Part shown: one piece after another, positions 16,889 to 26,290 of the stretch
Position numbering within the stretch: the first letter of the stretch is position 1
How the letters are laid out: each line of letters starts with the position of its first letter
Assembly: GCA_021741245.1 (NCBI GenBank)
Contig: JAIOYF010000001.1
Coordinates: 62,001 to 126,000 of the forward strand
From: Paracoccaceae bacterium
Lineage (GTDB): Bacteria > Pseudomonadota > Alphaproteobacteria > Rhodobacterales > Rhodobacteraceae
Length of the DNA: 64,000 bases
Direction of reading: 5' to 3'
Notes under the pieces: model-generated
Databases searched by the model: none
What the model saw: the letters and a program-made list of their open reading frames with translations, nothing else
What the model was told of the DNA's origin: nothing
Translations under genes and position numbers: made by a program

Positions 16889-17863
16889 ATGAAAACGACT
16901 CGCGTTGTGATGCGGGCCCAAGGCGGGCCCGAGGTGATGGAGCTTGAGACGATTGATCTACCCGCCCCTGCGGCGGGCGAGGTCCAGATCGCGCAAACCG
17001 CCATTGGCCTGAACTATATGGATGTTTATCAACGATCCGGCTCCTACAAGCTGCCGCTGCCAAGCCCCTTGGGTCTGGAAGCCGCAGGCGAGGTGATCGC
17101 TGTGGGTGACGGCGTGACAGAGTTCGTCGTGGGCGATCACGTCGTTTATGGCGGGGTCTTGGGTGCCTATTCCAGCCATCGCAATGCCCCCGCCGCACGC
17201 TGCATCAAAATCCCGGACGGGATCAGCGACGAGGTGGCTGCCGCTGTCTTGATGAAGGGGATAACGGTCGAATATCTGCTGAACCGCTGCTTCCCCGTCA
17301 AGGCTGGTCAGGACGTGTTGTTTTGGGCCGCATCGGGTGGTGTTGGTCAGTTGGCCGGTCAATGGGGCGCGCATATGGGCGCGCGCATGATCGGCGTGAC
17401 CGGCGGGGCAGAAAACTGTGCCGCCGCCCTGACCATGGGCTATGCCGAGGCGATTGACCGCAAGACCGAAGACGTCGCGGCCCGCGTGCGGGAGTTGACC
17501 GGCGGAAAAGGCGTGCCTGTGGTCTATGACAGCGTTGGCGCTGCCAGCTTTGATGCCTCCATCGGCAGTCTGGCGACCTATGGGATGTTTGTGTCCTTCG
17601 GGGCGACGACAGGCCCTGCGCCCGACGTGTCGCCCTATTTGTTGCAAGTGAAGGGGTCGTTGTATTTTACCCGCCCGACGCTTGCGAATTACGTGGCCTC
17701 GCGGGAGGACCTTGTTCACTCGGCCGGTGAGACATTCCGGCTGATCAAGGAAGGCGTGTTGACGGTCAACATCAACCAACGCTTTGCCCTCTCAGACATC
17801 GTGGCGTCACATGTGGCGCTGGAAAGCGGTGAAACCACAGGATCAACGATCCTTACACCATGA
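16889..17863 (+). CDS. Zinc-free NADPH:quinone oxidoreductase (QOR-like MDR)
   Basis: 324 residues, a medium-chain reductase without zinc-binding cysteines. Diagnostic segments are GLNYMDVYQRSG, LGLEAAGEVIAVGDGV and the nucleotide loop AASGGVGQLAGQWG. This matches quinone oxidoreductase 1, which reduces quinones or activated enones with NADPH. It is ten bases after the DUF1330 gene and overlaps the DASS transporter start (ATGA). Confidence 0.92.
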   Translation: MKTTRVVMRAQGGPEVMELETIDLPAPAAGEVQIAQTAIGLNYMDVYQRSGSYKLPLPSPLGLEAAGEVIAVGDGVTEFVVGDHVVYGGVLGAYSSHRNAPAARCIKIPDGISDEVAAAVLMKGITVEYLLNRCFPVKAGQDVLFWAASGGVGQLAGQWGAHMGARMIGVTGGAENCAAALTMGYAEAIDRKTEDVAARVRELTGGKGVPVVYDSVGAASFDASIGSLATYGMFVSFGATTGPAPDVSPYLLQVKGSLYFTRPTLANYVASREDLVHSAGETFRLIKEGVLTVNINQRFALSDIVASHVALESGETTGSTILTP

Positions 17864-19251
17864 GCACCCCGTCGCGCTTTGCCGTTCCAAAGATCACCAC
17901 ATCGCATGTGGTGGTATGGGCCTTTGCTGTTGCATTGGCCTTCGTGATGCTGACCACCGGCAAGGACGATGTTTTGATCCGGGTGGGCGCGATCTCTGGC
18001 ATTTCCGTGGCCTTGTTTGCCACGCGTTTGTTGCCAGAGATCGTGACCGCCCTTGGCACATTTCTGGCATTCATCGCCATAGCGGCGGCCCCAAATGAGG
18101 TGATCTTTTCCGGTTTTGGCACCAGTGGGTTTTGGCTGCTGTTTGCCGGATTGGTGATTGGCACGGCCATCACCGTGACAGGGTTGGGAATGCAAATCGC
18201 CTTGCGGATTTTCCAGCGCACCGGGGATTCTTATGTAAAGGCTTCGGTCTTGCTGGCGCTGAGCGGTCTGGGGTTGGGCCTTTTGGTGCCCTCGACGATC
18301 CCTCGCGTGATTGTGCTGATGCCGATTGCCTTGTCTTTGGCGCAAACCATGGGTTACGCCATGGGTTCGCGGGGCCATGTCGGGCTGACGGTTACGGCGG
18401 CGACGGCGACGCTTTTGCCGACCTATGCCTTTCTGACCGCAAATTTGCCCACGATCATCCAGTTCGGCGCGATTGAAACGCTCTATGGTATCCGCCCGTC
18501 CTATGCGCAGTATTTCATCGAACAGGTGCCGATCAACGTGGTGCGGTTTGTGGCTCTGCTTGCGCTTATGGTGCCCTTTGCGCCCGCCCGTGCCGAGGCC
18601 GCCTCGGCGCTGGAGGCCCCCAAACCCTTTACCCCCATTCAGCAGCGGTTGTTGATGCTTTTGGCCGTGGCCATCTTGTTTTGGGCCACGGACACTTGGC
18701 ATGGCATCTCACCCGCTTGGGTGGCGCTGACCTTGGCCGCCGTGCTGCTGGTGCCTGCCTTTGGCATGCTGGACGGCACGGCGATGAAAACCAAGATCGA
18801 CATGTCGCCTGCATTCTTTCTTGCCGCCGTCTTTGCGATCAGCGCCGTGGCGCAGTCGACCGGGCTTGGCACACTCGTGGCGGAGCGTCTGATCCCGCTG
18901 CTGGGACTGGCCGAGGGGGGGGATTTTCGCAACCTCTATGCCGTCACGGCGTTGTCAACTTTGCTGTCGCATCTGACCACCGCCCCGGCCGCGCCTGCCG
19001 TCCTTGCCCCTTTGGTGGGGGCGTTTGCGTCGGAAACCGGCTGGCCGGTTGAGACGGTGGCGATGGTGCAGGTGATTGGCATCGCGACACCGATCTTGCC
19101 CTATCAAGCGCCGCCTTTGATCGTGGCCATGGCGCTGGCGCAAATCCCGGTCTCGGCATTGTTGCGCGTCTGCGCGGCCTTGGCTGTGGTTGTGGCGGTG
19201 GTGGGATTGCCCATCACCTATCTGTGGTGGACTTGGCTGGGGATGTTCTGA
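17860..19251 (+). CDS. DASS/SLC13-family anion transporter (first copy)
   Basis: 463 residues with about 11-12 transmembrane helices. It shows the divalent anion:Na+ symporter pattern, with FATRLLPEIVTALGTFLAF, SGFGTSGFWLLFAGLVIG and paired re-entrant segments rich in Ser, Thr and Pro (TLLPTYAFLTANLPTI; SHLTTAPAAPAVLAP). The solute is probably a di- or tricarboxylate or sulfonate. It is clearly paralogous to the protein encoded on the opposite strand at 21793-23157. It overlaps the neighbouring genes on both sides, so it is part of the long operon. Confidence 0.9.
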   Translation: MSTPSRFAVPKITTSHVVVWAFAVALAFVMLTTGKDDVLIRVGAISGISVALFATRLLPEIVTALGTFLAFIAIAAAPNEVIFSGFGTSGFWLLFAGLVIGTAITVTGLGMQIALRIFQRTGDSYVKASVLLALSGLGLGLLVPSTIPRVIVLMPIALSLAQTMGYAMGSRGHVGLTVTAATATLLPTYAFLTANLPTIIQFGAIETLYGIRPSYAQYFIEQVPINVVRFVALLALMVPFAPARAEAASALEAPKPFTPIQQRLLMLLAVAILFWATDTWHGISPAWVALTLAAVLLVPAFGMLDGTAMKTKIDMSPAFFLAAVFAISAVAQSTGLGTLVAERLIPLLGLAEGGDFRNLYAVTALSTLLSHLTTAPAAPAVLAPLVGAFASETGWPVETVAMVQVIGIATPILPYQAPPLIVAMALAQIPVSALLRVCAALAVVVAVVGLPITYLWWTWLGMF

Positions 19252-19697
19252 TGATGCAAACGGTGGAATTCAGCCTGAACGGCAAAGCGGTAACGGTGCA
19301 GGGCCCACCCGCCATGCCACTGCTATTTGCGTTGCGCGGCGCATTGGCCCACAAGGGCACGAGACTGGGCTGCGGCGAAGGCCATTGCGGGGCCTGCACC
19401 GTTACGCTGGATGGTGTGCCGGTGACGTCCTGCAACACCCCCCTGTCTGCCGTCGAGGGCCGCGCTGTCGGCACTGTCGAGGGTATTGTGGCCGCTGATC
19501 ACCCGCTTGTTGCGGTTTTGATCCGGCATCAGGCGGGGCAATGTGGCTATTGTCTGCCGGGTATCCTTACAAAGGCCGCAACCTTGATTGATCAGGGGCG
19601 CGGGGTTGATGAAATCTGCGCCGCGCTGGACGAAAACCTGTGCCGCTGTGGGGCGCATGCCCGCATTCTGGCCGCGATTGCCGAGGTGGCATCATGA
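19251..19697 (+). CDS. 2Fe-2S subunit of a two-component molybdenum hydroxylase
   Basis: 148 residues with both iron-sulfur sites: C41, C46, C49 and C61 (CGEGHCGAC), and C98, C101, C131 and C133 (CGYC, CRC). The length and the CGEGHCGAC variant resemble IorA-type small subunits. Start overlaps the DASS stop by one base (TGATG). No FAD subunit lies nearby, so electrons probably go to a cytochrome or other carrier as in isoquinoline 1-oxidoreductase. Confidence 0.92.
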   Translation: MMQTVEFSLNGKAVTVQGPPAMPLLFALRGALAHKGTRLGCGEGHCGACTVTLDGVPVTSCNTPLSAVEGRAVGTVEGIVAADHPLVAVLIRHQAGQCGYCLPGILTKAATLIDQGRGVDEICAALDENLCRCGAHARILAAIAEVAS

Positions 19698-21757
19698 ACA
19701 TTCCCCCGCCGCTTGCCGCCTTTCCGCTGGTCAGCCAGTGGATCACATTCTCTGCGGATGGCGTCGGCATCTTGTCGGGCCGGGTAGAGCTTGGCCAGGG
19801 CATCACGACCGCGCTGATCCAGATGGCCGCTGATGAGCTGGATGTGCCGGTGGAGGCCATCACTACGATTCAGGGGCACACCGGCCTGTCACCTGCCGAA
19901 GGGCCGACCGTTGGCAGCCTGTCCATCACCTTTGGCGGGCAATCTGTCCGGCTTGCGGCTTCGGCGGCCCGGATGTTGATGCTGCAACACGCAGCTGGGC
20001 TATTGCAGGCGCAGGTCGGCGATCTTTCCGTTCGGGAAGGGCTGATCCTGAAAGATGGGGTCGAGACGGGGCTGAGCTATGCCAGGCTGTGCTCAGATGT
20101 CGATCTGGCCGTTCCCGCCAAAGACTACGCCGCGCCAAAACCGGCCGATCAAAGGCGGGTTTCGGGCACATCCGTTCCGCGCGTTGATCTGGAGGCCCGT
20201 CTTTTGGGCGGCTATCTGCTGCATGACATGGACCTGCCCGGCATGTGGCACGGGCGGGTGATCCAACCGCCATCGCTTTCGGCCACGGTCCTGTCGCTGC
20301 CATCATTGCCGCCAGATGTGCAACTGGTGCAAGAGGGCCAGTTCCTCGCCATCGTTGCCCGCGAAGAATACACAGCGCTTTCAGCGGTGAAAAAGGTCGC
20401 GGCACAGATCGAATGGACGATCCCACCCATAGGATCTGTGCATCCCATTGATGCGTTGGAGGGCGAGATCGCGGAAAGCGAAACCCTTTATGACAGCCCC
20501 GATTTGGCGGCTGGTGTCACGGAAATCAGCGTCTCTGTCACCAAGGGCGTCATTGCCCATGCCTCGATTGGCCCCTCTGTCGCAGTTGCGCGTTGGGAAG
20601 GGGAGGCGCTTACCGTCTGGGCGCATAGCCAGAACGTCTTTGCGCTGCGCACCTCGCTGGCCGAGGTGCTGGGCCATCCAGCTGCCAAGATTACGGTGAT
20701 CTTTGTGCCCGGTGCCGGTTGCTATGGCCATAACAGCTCCGATGACGTGGCGCTGGACGCGGCCCTGATGGCGCGGGCAACGGGACGGCCGGTGCGGGCG
20801 CTGTGGCAACGCGAGGATGAATTCCTGCATGCGCCGTTTAACCCTGCAATGTGCACGCGCATGACGGCCCGCCTAAACGCTCAAGGGCGGATCGTTTCCT
20901 ATGATGCCCGTGTGGTCAGCCCACCCCATTCCACCCGCCCCGCCGGTGCAGAAGAGCCGAACCTGCGGGCGCAGCAGTTCTTGCCCAATGCCATGCCCAT
21001 GGGGCCGGGCAATGATGCGCCACAGCCCCAAGGTGGGGCGGATCGCAACGCGGTACCGGGCTATATCATTCCGGCGGTGCGGGTTGTGCGGGATCGGCCT
21101 GCCATCGTGCCCTATCGTCACAGTGCGATGCGCGGTCTTGGGGCCCTCGCCAATGTGGTCGCGTTGGAGCAGTTGATGGAATGTTGCGCCGAAGCGGCTG
21201 GGCAAGACAGCGTGGCCTACCGTCTGTGGCACCTTGAGGATCCACGCGCCCGCGCGGTGATTGAGGCGGCCGTTGCCATGGCAGGCGAAAAGGATCGCGC
21301 CGAGGGCGTGGGCTATGGGCTTGGCTATGCGCGCTACAAGAACATGGCCGGTTACATGGCTTGCGTGGCCCGCGTCCTTGTGGGGGATGAGGTGCGGGTG
21401 ACCGACGTCTGGTCCGCCGCCGATGTGGGGGAGGCGGTCAGCCCCGATGGCACGATCAACCAGCTTGAAGGCGGGATTGTCCAAGCGATCAGTTGGGCCT
21501 TGAAAGAGGAAGTCAGCTTTGCCGGCGGCCAGAACCTGACGAAAAGCTGGGAAGATTACCCGATCTTGCGTTTTTCCGAAGTGCCGCGCCTGCACACCCG
21601 TCTGATCGGACCACAAGACGCAGCGCCGCTGGGCGCGGGCGAGGTGTCGTCTGGCCCGGCAGGTGCCGCCGTGGTCAATGCCGTGCGCAATGCTTTGGGC
21701 GCCAACCCTGACCGCCTGCCGCTGACACGGCAAGCATTGGTGACGCTGCTGAGTTGA
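19694..21757 (+). CDS. Molybdopterin-binding subunit of FAD-less molybdenum hydroxylase (IorB/nicotinate-type)
   Basis: 687 residues. N-terminal SGRVELGQGITTALIQMAADEL matches the Mo-subunit family that includes IorB and aldehyde dehydrogenases of similar build. MRGLGALANVVALEQLM occurs where the family has its active-site loop. The C-terminal GAGEVSSGPAG holds the expected catalytic Glu near residue 650. There is no twin-arginine signal on either subunit. Start at 19694 overlaps the 2Fe-2S stop (ATGA). It is shorter than and only distantly similar to the large subunit at 654-3035, so the two enzymes probably have different substrates. Confidence 0.88.
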   Translation: MNIPPPLAAFPLVSQWITFSADGVGILSGRVELGQGITTALIQMAADELDVPVEAITTIQGHTGLSPAEGPTVGSLSITFGGQSVRLAASAARMLMLQHAAGLLQAQVGDLSVREGLILKDGVETGLSYARLCSDVDLAVPAKDYAAPKPADQRRVSGTSVPRVDLEARLLGGYLLHDMDLPGMWHGRVIQPPSLSATVLSLPSLPPDVQLVQEGQFLAIVAREEYTALSAVKKVAAQIEWTIPPIGSVHPIDALEGEIAESETLYDSPDLAAGVTEISVSVTKGVIAHASIGPSVAVARWEGEALTVWAHSQNVFALRTSLAEVLGHPAAKITVIFVPGAGCYGHNSSDDVALDAALMARATGRPVRALWQREDEFLHAPFNPAMCTRMTARLNAQGRIVSYDARVVSPPHSTRPAGAEEPNLRAQQFLPNAMPMGPGNDAPQPQGGADRNAVPGYIIPAVRVVRDRPAIVPYRHSAMRGLGALANVVALEQLMECCAEAAGQDSVAYRLWHLEDPRARAVIEAAVAMAGEKDRAEGVGYGLGYARYKNMAGYMACVARVLVGDEVRVTDVWSAADVGEAVSPDGTINQLEGGIVQAISWALKEEVSFAGGQNLTKSWEDYPILRFSEVPRLHTRLIGPQDAAPLGAGEVSSGPAGAAVVNAVRNALGANPDRLPLTRQALVTLLS

Positions 21758-21792
21758 GGGCTGGGTTGCGGTGCGATCAAAACGTGGCTTGG

Positions 21793-23157
21793 CTAAATGA
21801 CACCAAGCCACTGCCACCAAACCCAAGTGACGGGCACGCCAATCAGCGTGACGATCAGGGTGGTCCACAGGCAAACCCGCGTCAGCAATCCGACCGGAAT
21901 CTGCGCCAGCGCAATCGCGATCAACAGCGGGGGCGACTGGAATGGCAGAGCCGTTGTGGAATAGCCGATGTTGTGGATCATCGCGATGGTTGAAAGCGAC
22001 CAACCCGTTGCCTCGGCCATGGATTGGGCCAGCGGTGCCAAGACGACCCCCGCTGCGGGTGATGTGGTCAGATGCGAGATGGCTGCCGAGAAACTGGTCA
22101 GGGCATAGAGGTCCCGCAAGCCATTGTCCTGTCCCAGATCCAGCATCGGCACGAAAATATCGGCCAAGCGCGCGCCAAGCCCGCTTTGTGTAACCACGGC
22201 ACTGATGCAAAAGACGGCTGCGATGAAGAAGGCCATCGAGAAATCAATATCGGTTTTCATCGCTGTCGCGGGCAGAACCCCAAAGCCCGGCCACAGCAAA
22301 ATCATCCCCGCACTCAGCGCCACCCAAGCGGGTGGAATGTGGTGCCAGACATCCGTCGCCCAAAACCCGATCGCCACAATCAACAAGATCAGCAACCGTC
22401 GTTGCGCGCCTGTCAGGGGCGTTTTGGCAACCGCCCCCATTTGCTGCGCCTGTGCGCCGCGTCCAAGGGGCAGAACCAGCGCAAGGATCACCACAAAGCG
22501 CAACAGGTTCACGGGTACTTGCTGAACAAAAAAGGCCCCGAAGGTGACCTGCACCCCGTAAAGCGCCTCCATCGCGCCAAGTTCCACAATCGTTGGCAGA
22601 TTGGCGGGAAGAAAGGCAAAGGTAGGCAACAGCGTCATGCTGGCTGCCGTGATGGCCAGACCGGCATGCGCGCGGGTGCCCGGCGCATATCCCATCGTGC
22701 GGGCCAGCGCGAGGGTGATGGGTATCATCACAATGACCCGCGGGATGGCCGAGGGGACTAGCAGGCCCAAGCCCACGCCCGCCAAGGACAAGAACCACAC
22801 AGCCCGGGCATATGACGGGCCTGTGCGATCAAAGATCCGCTGTGCCACCTGATCGCCCAAGCCGGTGATACCGATTGAGGCCCCGATCACCAATCCCCCG
22901 ATCAACAGCCAAAACCCGCTGGTCTCAAAGCCGGAAAACACAAGGTCGGGTGTGGCAAGGCCAAGCGCCATAAAGCACAAGAAGATGGCGATGGAGGTTA
23001 CAACTTCGGGCAAGACCCGCGTTGCAAAAAGCGCAAGCCCCGCCAGTGACAGGGCCAAGACACGTGCCATGGGTTCGCTGGTCAGGGCAATCGTGCCCAA
23101 TGCCCCCGCAACCGCAAGGGTCGCAAGGGCATGGGATGGGGTGATCGCACGGGTCAT
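21793..23157 (-). CDS. DASS/SLC13-family anion transporter (second copy)
   Basis: 454 residues, about 11-12 transmembrane helices. Long stretches match the first copy at 17860-19251, for example FATRVLPEVVTSIAIFL, SGFETSGFWLLIGGLVIG and GVGLGLLVPSAIPRVIV. ATG 23157 was chosen; an upstream in-frame extension is low-complexity and overlaps the oxidoreductase gene. The gene ends only 35 bases from the end of the Mo-subunit gene on the other strand. It is the last gene of the minus-strand operon that includes a NitT/TauT ABC system. Confidence 0.9.
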   Translation of the reverse strand: MTRAITPSHALATLAVAGALGTIALTSEPMARVLALSLAGLALFATRVLPEVVTSIAIFLCFMALGLATPDLVFSGFETSGFWLLIGGLVIGASIGITGLGDQVAQRIFDRTGPSYARAVWFLSLAGVGLGLLVPSAIPRVIVMIPITLALARTMGYAPGTRAHAGLAITAASMTLLPTFAFLPANLPTIVELGAMEALYGVQVTFGAFFVQQVPVNLLRFVVILALVLPLGRGAQAQQMGAVAKTPLTGAQRRLLILLIVAIGFWATDVWHHIPPAWVALSAGMILLWPGFGVLPATAMKTDIDFSMAFFIAAVFCISAVVTQSGLGARLADIFVPMLDLGQDNGLRDLYALTSFSAAISHLTTSPAAGVVLAPLAQSMAEATGWSLSTIAMIHNIGYSTTALPFQSPPLLIAIALAQIPVGLLTRVCLWTTLIVTLIGVPVTWVWWQWLGVI

Positions 23158-23170
23158 GCGCCTTGCCGGT

Positions 23171-24040
23171 TCACGCCTTTCCGTCGATGTGCCGATAGAC
23201 CTCAAACACGGCGGCGGTGTCGTAATTCTGCGGTACAAGCGTCCAACCCTGATCATAAAGCGCCGAGACCGCGTCAAACATCGGCGTGGTGATGTTATGA
23301 GCGCGAATATCGGCCCCGATGATCGACAGATCCTTTTCGAACATCGCCATGTGCGCGGTTGGAGGGGTATATGCGCCCGAGATCATCAACGGCATTCGCA
23401 GTTCCAGCATACGGGAATTTGCAGCGCCTTTGGACAGCAGGTGATAGACGATATCACGATCCAGCCCCAAGGCATCTGCGTAGTGCAACGTCTCTGCCGC
23501 CGCACAGTTGTGCAGCGCTACGGCATGGTTGGCCACGTATTTCAGCTTGCTGCCCGCGCCAAATTCGCCGGCCTCAATCACCGTATGGCACAAATGCGCC
23601 ATAAAGGGCTTTGCCTTTTCAATAGCCTTGGCAGGACCAGAGGCCATGATGACAAGATCGCCCTTGGCGGCCTGTACGCCGGTGCCGCTGACCGGGGTAT
23701 CCAGCAAGATCGCGCCACTGGCCTGCACGGCGGTTTGCGCCGCCAGCTTGTCGGCCATGGCGAAAGTGCCGGTTTCCATCACCACCTGACCCGGTTTCAG
23801 GATCAGGCTGAGGGATGTGGTGACCGCCGCCAACACCTTGGGTGAGGCGACGGAGATGATGACAAGATCGCAGTCGGCCAGCCAAGGGCCCAGCCCGTCA
23901 TGGGCCACCCCCCCGATCGCCGTCAGGCGGTCGCGGGCAGCAGGGTCCGGATCGAACCCCGCCACCTCAACCCCCGCTTTGCGCAGGTTCCCGGAATAAG
24001 CCGTGCCCATGATCCCAAGGCCAATGATACCGACTGACAT
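23171..24040 (-). CDS. 3-hydroxyisobutyrate dehydrogenase-family oxidoreductase
   Basis: 289 residues. The Rossmann motif is VGIIGLGIMGTAYSGNL. The substrate motif DTPVSGTGVQAAKGDL and the catalytic Lys region GAGSKLKYVANH are both intact. The family oxidises beta-hydroxy acids such as 3-hydroxyisobutyrate, tartronate semialdehyde or 6-phosphogluconate; which one is not evident. It lies 12 bases after the amidohydrolase and 13 before the DASS gene in one operon. A second family member is encoded at 30623-31510. Confidence 0.9.
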   Translation of the reverse strand: MSVGIIGLGIMGTAYSGNLRKAGVEVAGFDPDPAARDRLTAIGGVAHDGLGPWLADCDLVIISVASPKVLAAVTTSLSLILKPGQVVMETGTFAMADKLAAQTAVQASGAILLDTPVSGTGVQAAKGDLVIMASGPAKAIEKAKPFMAHLCHTVIEAGEFGAGSKLKYVANHAVALHNCAAAETLHYADALGLDRDIVYHLLSKGAANSRMLELRMPLMISGAYTPPTAHMAMFEKDLSIIGADIRAHNITTPMFDAVSALYDQGWTLVPQNYDTAAVFEVYRHIDGKA

Positions 24041-24052
24041 CTGTTGCGTCCT

Positions 24053-25144
24053 TTACTTGAGGCCGAAGAGTTTCATGGCCGTCAGACCGCCCACCTTGGC
24101 CTTGTCCTCGTCCGACAGGGCAGAGCTGACGATATGCTCGACCGGATCATAGTCGGCCATGTCGAACGGATAGTCCGAGCCCATGATGACCTTGTCCGCG
24201 CCATAGACCTTGACCAGATATTCAAGCTGATGGTCGGTAAAGACCACGCTGTCGATCCAGACTTTCTTGAGGTAGTTGGTCGGCGGCTCTGGCAGGTTGG
24301 CATGGCTGTCCTGACGCGCACCCCATGCGTGGTCGATCCGGCCCGAATAGGCGGGCAGATAACCGCCGCCATGCACGGCAAAGATCTTCAGGTTCGGCAT
24401 GTCGCGCAGAAGGCCGTTGAAGATGATGTAGTGCAGGGCCGTCGTCGTCTCCAGCGGGTTGCCGATGACGTTGGAGAAGTAGTATTCGCTGAACCGCTCA
24501 CCCCCGGTAAAGCCATTGGGGTGGATCATCACGACCGCGCCAAGTTCTTCTGCCTTTTTCCAGAACGGGCGGAAACGGTCGGCGCTGATTTCCTCACCGT
24601 CCATGTTGGTCAACAGCATCACGCCCTTCAGGCCCAGACCCATCGCACGCTCAAGTTCGGTGGCGGATTCCTCGGGGTCTTGCAGCGGCACGGTGCCAAG
24701 GCCGGCAAAGCGGTCCGGGCGGCGGCCAACCCATTCGGCCATGCCATCATTGACCATGCGGCTGGCAACGGCGGCGTGCTCAATCGGCGACTGGTAATAG
24801 CACTGTGGCGGTGGGGGGGCGACGATCTGCATGTTGATGCCTTGGGCATCCAAAACCTTCATGCGGTCCTCGATATCCTGCATGGCAACCGGGCCACGGT
24901 CTTTTTCCTGCTGGCCGTTGACCATGTTGGTCTCGTTGTTGGAATGCTTGACCATCGCTATGCGCTGCGGATCAAAATGCGGCGCCATATACTTCGCAGC
25001 CGCAGGGATCACCACATGGGCATGGCTGTCGACGGTCGTTGTCGACAGGCGGCCGGGTGTTGCCGGGGTCGGGCGGGCTGCTGTCGGTCCGTAGCGGTTG
25101 ACGGCTGTGCCGCGGTCGCGGGTGTCGATGGTGGAGTGGGTCAT
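24053..25144 (-). CDS. ACMSD-like amidohydrolase/decarboxylase
   Basis: 363 residues. The metal-binding HxH is at residues 41-43 (DSHAHVV), a further His is in VMIHPNGF and in FAVHGGGYLP, and the late catalytic Asp is in MGSDYPFD. This is the amidohydrolase_2 pattern of ACMSD, gamma-resorcylate decarboxylase and LigJ/LigW-type enzymes, which decarboxylate or hydrate ring-cleavage products. About 37 residues precede the barrel and look disordered. It lies between the ABC binding-protein gene and an oxidoreductase, so the ABC system may import its aromatic or heterocyclic precursor. Confidence 0.88.
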   Translation of the reverse strand: MTHSTIDTRDRGTAVNRYGPTAARPTPATPGRLSTTTVDSHAHVVIPAAAKYMAPHFDPQRIAMVKHSNNETNMVNGQQEKDRGPVAMQDIEDRMKVLDAQGINMQIVAPPPPQCYYQSPIEHAAVASRMVNDGMAEWVGRRPDRFAGLGTVPLQDPEESATELERAMGLGLKGVMLLTNMDGEEISADRFRPFWKKAEELGAVVMIHPNGFTGGERFSEYYFSNVIGNPLETTTALHYIIFNGLLRDMPNLKIFAVHGGGYLPAYSGRIDHAWGARQDSHANLPEPPTNYLKKVWIDSVVFTDHQLEYLVKVYGADKVIMGSDYPFDMADYDPVEHIVSSALSDEDKAKVGGLTAMKLFGLK

Positions 25145-25181
25145 GGAAAGGTCCTGTTGAACATCATGAGAAAGGGAAGGG

Positions 25182-25212
25182 GGCCGCCGCCACCATGCAA
25201 GTGACGGCGGCC
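25182..25212 (-). promoter_or_regulatory. Intra-operon hairpin after the NitT/TauT binding-protein gene
   Basis: GGCCGCCG ... CGGCGGCC form an 8-bp stem, extended by CAC/GTG beyond one mismatch, with a 7-nt loop. It lies a few bases past the binding-protein stop at 25219 on the minus strand and before the amidohydrolase start. Likely an mRNA-stabilising or attenuating structure. Confidence 0.5.
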
Positions 25213-25218
25213 AAGTGG

Positions 25219-26256
25219 TTATTTGTTTGCGGCCAACCATGCAGCGGCATCAGCCTCTACCGCAGCGCGGTCAAAGTCATTGGCGGCGGCAATGTAAGTG
25301 TCATTGAGGAACGTCGAAACATCGACCTCTTTCTCGATCGCACCAGACGACAGCAGGCGTGGCTGCAGAGCCGTCCAGACACCGGTTTGCAGGTCGCCCA
25401 AACGCTCGGTGGTGGAGACGTTCATGCCGATCGACATATCAAGGAAAAGCTGGCCAGCGGCCTCATTCTCCCACTCTTCCGGAACGCCCTTGCGCAGCAT
25501 TTGCGCGACGGCTTCGGGGTTCACCGATGCCACATACATGCCCTTGGACCAGGCACGCAGGAAGCCTTCCATTGCAGGGCGCTTTTCTTCCAGCGTTTCT
25601 GCATTGGCGGCAAAGGTGTTCGCGGGGCTGGCCAGCAGTTCTTCCGGTGTGATCAGGCGCACGTTGATGCCGTTGGCATTCAGCGCGATCCAGTCAGGTG
25701 CAGCACCCGAGATGGCCGAGACATTGCCATCACGGATTGCGGCCGCCAATGTCGGGCCGCTTTCGCCCAGAACCACCGTCTGCACGTCGTCAATCGACTT
25801 GCCGACAACGTCCAGCGCCGCCTGAAGGAAGGCGCGGTCGCGATCAGACACCAGACCGACAGTCGTGCCGACCAGATCATCCACGGAATCGTATTTCGAG
25901 CTGTCGAGCACGCCAATCGCTTCGGGCGCGTTCTGCATCACCTCATAGACGGTGTTGATCTTCGCCCCGGCGTTGATGGCATTGACCGTTTCGACCGGGT
26001 CAAGCATCGACAGATCGGCCTGACCATTTTGGATGAAGGCCACATAGGGGATCGAGGTGTCGGAGGGCAGCAGATTGACGGTGATCCCTTCGTCCGCAAA
26101 GTATCCGAGCGCTTCTCCAACCACGAGTGGGAAGAAGTTTGTGGATCTTGGCAGCGGGTTGATCATGTTCACGGTGGTGTCTTGCGCGAACCCAAGCGTG
26201 GGCAGCGCGGCAAGCGCGATGGCCGAGCAGAGCAGCGTTGTTTTAAGCATCTTCAT
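25219..26256 (-). CDS. ABC transporter substrate-binding protein (NitT/TauT, SsuA-like)
   Basis: 345 residues with a signal peptide (MKMLKTTLLCSAIALAALP, cleavage near GFAQD). The mature protein has the NMT1/SsuA layout, with FFPLVVGEALGYFADEGI, PYVAFIQNGQADLSML and VGTTVGLVSDRDR. It delivers a solute such as a pyrimidine precursor, sulfonate or aromatic acid to the two permeases upstream. ATG 26256 is set by GGGAGG 8 bases upstream. The downstream amidohydrolase hints at an aromatic or heterocyclic solute. Confidence 0.9.
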   Translation of the reverse strand: MKMLKTTLLCSAIALAALPTLGFAQDTTVNMINPLPRSTNFFPLVVGEALGYFADEGITVNLLPSDTSIPYVAFIQNGQADLSMLDPVETVNAINAGAKINTVYEVMQNAPEAIGVLDSSKYDSVDDLVGTTVGLVSDRDRAFLQAALDVVGKSIDDVQTVVLGESGPTLAAAIRDGNVSAISGAAPDWIALNANGINVRLITPEELLASPANTFAANAETLEEKRPAMEGFLRAWSKGMYVASVNPEAVAQMLRKGVPEEWENEAAGQLFLDMSIGMNVSTTERLGDLQTGVWTALQPRLLSSGAIEKEVDVSTFLNDTYIAAANDFDRAAVEADAAAWLAANK

Positions 26257-26290
26257 CTTCGGTTCCTCCCTGGAATGTCGATTGTGCGCG

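Noticed and set aside
20873-22210. A 445-codon open frame on the minus strand
   Set aside because: Spans the Mo-subunit gene and the end of the DASS gene with low-complexity His/Arg composition. Both real genes have clear motifs.
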